Shown here: positions 61,601 through 64,000 of the stretch, one piece after another | Numbering within the stretch: position 1 is the stretch's first letter | Layout of the letters: each line of letters starts with the position of its first letter | From: Methanoculleus taiwanensis | GTDB lineage: Archaea > Halobacteriota > Methanomicrobia > Methanomicrobiales > Methanoculleaceae | Direction: 5' to 3' | DNA length: 64,000 nucleotides | NCBI RefSeq assembly: GCF_004102725.1 | Contig: NZ_LHQS01000001.1 | Location: 539,327-603,326, forward strand | Translations under genes and position numbers: made by a program | Notes under the pieces: generated by a model | Database searches by the model: none | What the model saw: the letters and a program-made list of their open reading frames with translations, nothing else | What the model was told of the DNA's origin: nothing

Positions 61601-62444
61601 ATCCATCCGCTACCCTGAGTATGTGCGGGTATTCCAGGAGACGGGATCGTTTGTCGGGGTGCTGGAACTCGCCCGCAGGGACGGGTCGCCCATTACTGTA
61701 CACGTTTCGGCGGCGGTCGTCATGGATGACGGGGGGAAACCGCTCTGTCTCATCGCGTCCATGATCGATATCACGCAGCTCGAGGCGTACCGGCGTGGCC
61801 TTGAGCGGGTGAACGAGAAGCTGAATATCCTCGCCGATATCACCCGGCATGACATCTTAAACCAGCTCGGGGCTATCCGGGGCTATCTCTCCTTCATCCG
61901 CGCTGACTACCCGGACGATCCTGCCGGATACGTCGCTAAGATCGAGCGGGCCGCGGAGACGATCGAGCACCAGATCTCCTTCACCCGTGACTACCAGTAC
62001 ATGGGTGTCGTCGCCCCCGAGTGGCAGCGGGTCGACCGCATGGTCGAGCAGGTACTGACGGAGATCGATACCGGGCGCATCGAGGTTGCGGTCTCCACCG
62101 GGCCGCTTGAGATCTATGCAGATCCCCTCTTCCGGAAGGTCATCTACAACCTTTTCGACAACGCTCTCCGGCACGGCGGAGCTGTCACCCGGATCGGGAT
62201 TTCGTTTTCCAGGACGGAAAACGGCGGTCGCCTCCGGGTTGAGGACGACGGGGCAGGGATACCTGCGGAGATGAAGGAGCGGATCTTCCAGCGCGGGGTC
62301 GGCAGGAACACCGGGTACGGGCTGTTTCTGGTTCGGGAGATCCTGGATATCACCGGGATGACCATCCGGGAGACCGGGACGCCCGGAGAGGGGGCACGGT
62401 TCGAGATAGCCGTTCCGGCCGCCGTCTGCCGGATGGCCCGGTGA
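58623..62444 (+). CDS. Hybrid sensor: receiver, GAF, multiple PAS domains and histidine kinase
   Basis: A 1273-residue cytoplasmic signalling protein. Order: N-terminal receiver domain with phospho-acceptor D53 (SDYDMPGMNG), a GAF domain (about 140-290), five or six PAS domains (about 310-1050; for example VFETTGTAMMILEED and LMENAPIGIGILARG), then a kinase module with H1076 (ITRHDILNQL), an N box (NLFDNALRHGG) and a G box (DDGAGIPAEMKERIF...GVGRNTGYGLFL). No transmembrane segment is present, so signals are sensed inside the cell. A receiver at the front of a kinase suggests input from another kinase. The partner regulator is not in the window. A possible leader hairpin precedes the start. 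Confidence 0.9.
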   Translation: MTKILLVDDEPALLDVGKLFIERSGEFSVDTAAGGDEALEMLSSCCYDCIVSDYDMPGMNGIDLLKAVRSADPGIPFIIFTGKGREEVVIDAINHGADFYLQKGGAPGAQFAELLHKIRQGVRRRISEKRNLHLNSVLHAIRDIHHLIASERDAESLLRKVARLLVETRGYRHAWILLLDGEERTKAAVEAGIGDKFRPFAAMVDRGEFPSCVRDVMDRRCTVTVTDSATTCRDCPLTHDHRAISTMATPVEAGGRLLGVLSATLPREFAADEEEQVLFGELGADLGFALQANETVVRRKRAEADLKASEELYRAVFETTGTAMMILEEDRTIAYANREMARLFGYSREEIEGKMDWTVLVPEDELGRLREYDRIRRLEPGGVSQSYEIVFVNRQGERRHGLLTASTIPGTPRRVVSVLDITGLKEAQAALLESEEKFRSLSESSIVGIYVIRDGRFAYVNPAVSAIFGYSQEELLTVSPYDLVHPEDRETVCEKIAQRLAGEAGAKYTFRGVTKAGEVRWFEVFGSVTAYDGRKAVLGTLIDVTGHRETRLALEESERKYRSFVDNTTSGVVVAQDGRIRYANPVITDHLGREPDGSDAMSFDRYLHPDDLEHVVGMHRRRLVGEDVPENYMIRVIDKGGSTRMMALNVSVITWDGRPATLNFLTDVTREFALQEAQQEVETNYRTLMENAPIGIGILARGSIVYANRKALDLFGADALDNFTGREILQFVHPDHRQSVRDLLRKACTERLPSGFLYVKLLGLDGREIEAEAGTVPITYQGDAAVCLLVRDLTEQKQSERKYRESRQQLILALESAEMGVWAVDLARGRHSMNARAAGIIGYAADEFLGLEGEWRSLVHPADIQAVAEAIQSHLNGVSPSYDAEYRLRHKDGRYIWVHSAGSIAERDSDGKPLLITGVMHDITARKEAAEALRRSREDLLIKTTALDVSATAVSMLDPGGTIFYANDAFVRMWGYGSRDEVIGTEGIVLRQASIRYPEYVRVFQETGSFVGVLELARRDGSPITVHVSAAVVMDDGGKPLCLIASMIDITQLEAYRRGLERVNEKLNILADITRHDILNQLGAIRGYLSFIRADYPDDPAGYVAKIERAAETIEHQISFTRDYQYMGVVAPEWQRVDRMVEQVLTEIDTGRIEVAVSTGPLEIYADPLFRKVIYNLFDNALRHGGAVTRIGISFSRTENGGRLRVEDDGAGIPAEMKERIFQRGVGRNTGYGLFLVREILDITGMTIRETGTPGEGARFEIAVPAAVCRMAR

Positions 62445-62458
62445 GGGGCGCCCCGCCC

Positions 62459-62980
62459 TCATTCAGCCCGTGTTTCGTCTTTGGGAGAAAACGGCCAGAA
62501 CCTGACGACCAGCACCGCGACGGTGCTGCCGATGAAGACTTCGCCGAACCGGAGGGCTGCGTTGACGACCGGGCCTATCTCCGGGTTAAGGTCGGAGAAG
62601 ATCATGATCGCTCCCACGGTTATCGCGGCGAGACGGGCGTGGTCGGGCACCTGGAATGCCTGGCAGATGAGGACGGTGATCCCTATCGAGAGCGCCATGC
62701 CGACGGGGCTGAAGGGGAAGACCAGCAGGTATGCAGCACTCAGCACCGCCCCGACCAGCGAGCCGAAGACCCGGCGCCCGGCCGTCGACTCGGTCGCGTC
62801 CATGGTCGCCTGCAGCACTACCATCCCCGATATCATCGCCCAGAGCCCGCCGATGGACGCATACGAGCCGTGGACGAGATTGGTGAAGGAGTAGGCGCCG
62901 AGGTATGCGATCAGGGAGACGATGACGTACTGGACTGCGACGGTGAGCGTGCCTGCGGTGATGCGTCCCGGGAACCTCAT
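62459..62980 (-). CDS. FUSC/aromatic-acid-exporter-like membrane protein
   Basis: A 173-residue integral membrane protein with four to six predicted helices, an N-terminal MRFPGRITAGTLTVAVQYVIV segment and the glycine-rich GLWAMISGMVVLQATMDATESTAGRRVFGSLVGAVLSA, close to the FUSC family core. It lacks the soluble domain of full aromatic-acid exporters. It is convergent with the kinase gene (14 bases apart). The cargo, if any, is unknown. Confidence 0.75.
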   Translation of the reverse strand: MRFPGRITAGTLTVAVQYVIVSLIAYLGAYSFTNLVHGSYASIGGLWAMISGMVVLQATMDATESTAGRRVFGSLVGAVLSAAYLLVFPFSPVGMALSIGITVLICQAFQVPDHARLAAITVGAIMIFSDLNPEIGPVVNAALRFGEVFIGSTVAVLVVRFWPFSPKDETRAE

Positions 62981-63288
62981 GCAATAGCAATCAGATTGCC
63001 CGGCCGGATAGTATCTTTTTCGAAGCGTTGCCAGGCAGCTCTGATGCTCGTTCCGTGAGATGATCGACGATACGGTATCGAAACCTCTTAACGATGCGCT
63101 TTCGCCTCAAATATTACGTAATCAGACTATTTTCAAGAAGGGTTGGTATACGGTCTTTGCAATAAAGAATTCTTTTAAATACCACTTAGCGAAAGTACCT
63201 CTTTGTTGTTTGTGTCGTACCCGGCGCCGCACCGGATCTCCGGGTTCCCCGGCGGGGGCGACTGTGGTGCCTGAAGGAGGATTTAGAG
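62981..63288 (+). promoter_or_regulatory. Leader of the fourth propeller-like gene
   Basis: No gene is seen. AATAAAGAATTCTTTTAAATACC (63161-63183) resembles the AAAGAATAAC-TTTAATA promoters at 9856 and 17577. The following 100 bases are GC-rich, with CCGGCGCCGCACCGG near 63221-63235. GGAGG (63276-63280) precedes the ATG. Confidence 0.45.
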
Positions 63289-64000
63289 ATGAAGAACAGG
63301 GTTTTTGTGGCATGTATGCTGGCCTTCGCCGCCTGCATCGTCGGCGGAGCGGCGGCGGCAGCCCCCGGTATCGAGTGGTCGTACAAGTTCGGTGGGAGCG
63401 GGACTGACTACTGGCCGGATATTGCTGCGACCGCCGACGGCGGATCGATCTTCGCAGGGCAGTCGAACTCGCAGGACGGGAATATCACCGATCCGCTCGG
63501 TCTGTACGATATCGTCCTGCTGAAGCAGGACGCGGACGGTGCCGTCGAGTGGCAGAAGAATATCGGCGGAACCGGGAACGAAGCTTCCGGCCGGGTGCGC
63601 CAGACTTCCGACGGCGGTTTTATTCTTACGGGAACGACGAAGTCGAACGACAACGATGTGAGCGGACTGCACGGCACCTACTACGATATATGGGTGGCCA
63701 AATTCACCGAAAGCGGCAGCATCGAATGGCAGACGTGCCTCGGCGGGAGCCATACCGAGGATGGCATGGATGTCCGGCAGACGAGCGACGGCGGCTACAT
63801 CGTCGTCGGCAACACGTACTCGACCGACGGCGATGTGACCGACCGGATCGGCGGCACCGCCGATGCCTGGGTCGTGAAGCTGAACAGCACCGGCGGCATC
63901 GGGTGGACGAAGTGTGTCGGGCGGGACGGAGAAGGTGAGATGGCAAACGGTGTCGTGCAGATGAGCGGCGGGGACTATATCATTGCAGGAAGCTCGAACG
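63289..64000 (+). CDS. Secreted propeller-repeat protein, 3' end outside window
   Basis: The first 237 codons of another member of the propeller-repeat family: signal peptide (MKNRVFVACMLAFAACIVGGAAAA) and four repeats before the window ends (ATADGGSIFAG, QTSDGGFILTG, QTSDGGYIVVG and QMSGGDYIIAG cores). The repeats are the same unit as in the proteins at 10055, 12958 and 17763, 43 kb away. GGAGG lies eight bases before ATG. The total length and C-terminal modules cannot be seen. Confidence 0.85.
   Translation, partial: MKNRVFVACMLAFAACIVGGAAAAAPGIEWSYKFGGSGTDYWPDIAATADGGSIFAGQSNSQDGNITDPLGLYDIVLLKQDADGAVEWQKNIGGTGNEASGRVRQTSDGGFILTGTTKSNDNDVSGLHGTYYDIWVAKFTESGSIEWQTCLGGSHTEDGMDVRQTSDGGYIVVGNTYSTDGDVTDRIGGTADAWVVKLNSTGGIGWTKCVGRDGEGEMANGVVQMSGGDYIIAGSSN

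Noticed and set aside
63060-63407. A 115-residue frame across the leader of the last gene
   Set aside because: It crosses the promoter-like sequence and overlaps the signal peptide of the propeller gene in another frame.

Overview
The window is GC-rich archaeal DNA from a hydrogenotrophic methanogen, most likely a Methanomicrobiales member close to Methanoculleus (inference from gene content and composition). The evidence is archaeal ribosomal proteins L11-L1-L10(P0)-L12(P1), Spt5, SecE, FtsZ, archaeal D-aminoacyl-tRNA deacylase, Thg1, MptE for methanopterin synthesis, the YcaO/TfuA pair that thioamidates McrA, a tungstate transporter with pterin-cofactor genes, and the lysine aminomutase/acetyltransferase pair for acetyl-beta-lysine. 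Coding density is high, ATGA overlaps are common, and many starts look leaderless with a TATA box about 25 bases upstream. I see no insertion sequence, prophage or CRISPR array.

Layout. 1-4.8 kb: 3' part of a CHASE4-like sensor, then a leftward operon of two winged-helix proteins and an SF2 helicase. 4.9-7.1 kb: hypF. 7.4-20.6 kb: an accessory region of secreted proteins, namely a papain-type protease with PKD and dockerin-like modules, then three pairs of a large repeat protein plus a small partner. Every complete repeat block has exactly seven units, as expected of seven-bladed beta-propellers; the counts are 7, 7+7 and 7. Two pairs overlap by the same 17 bases. Another family member starts at 63.3 kb and runs off the window.

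20.7-27.2 kb: iron-sulfur flavoprotein and the leftward dtdA-ftsZ-secE-spt5 // L11-L1-L10-L12 cluster, with its own promoter before L11. 27.3-31 kb: a small ORF coupled to two moeA genes, the second fused to a binding-protein domain. 31-38.7 kb: ileS, thg1, a PRC-barrel gene divergent from a site-2 protease, a radical SAM/HhH protein and mptE. 38.7-44.5 kb: DHH/RCK phosphoesterase sharing a promoter region with tRNA-Lys, then an ABC-2 exporter in which one permease carries a PrsW-like protease domain.

44.7-53.8 kb: DUF2225-like protein, a B12/radical SAM enzyme (candidate methyl-coenzyme M reductase modifier), cyclase, radical SAM/HhH protein, ablA-ablB, and a moaD-moaE-ycaO-tfuA operon joining sulfur carrier and McrA thioamidation genes. 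53.4-56.7 kb: Cys-tailed HTH regulator and tungstate ABC transporter. 56.9-63 kb: nitroreductase, small protein, a receiver-GAF-PAS-histidine kinase, and a FUSC-like membrane protein.

Two themes link the genes. Metal-pterin supply (tup, moaD/E, moeA) and McrA modification both serve methanogenesis. The secreted propeller, protease and dockerin-like set looks like a cell-surface system with a shared promoter and leader design that I cannot assign to a known function.
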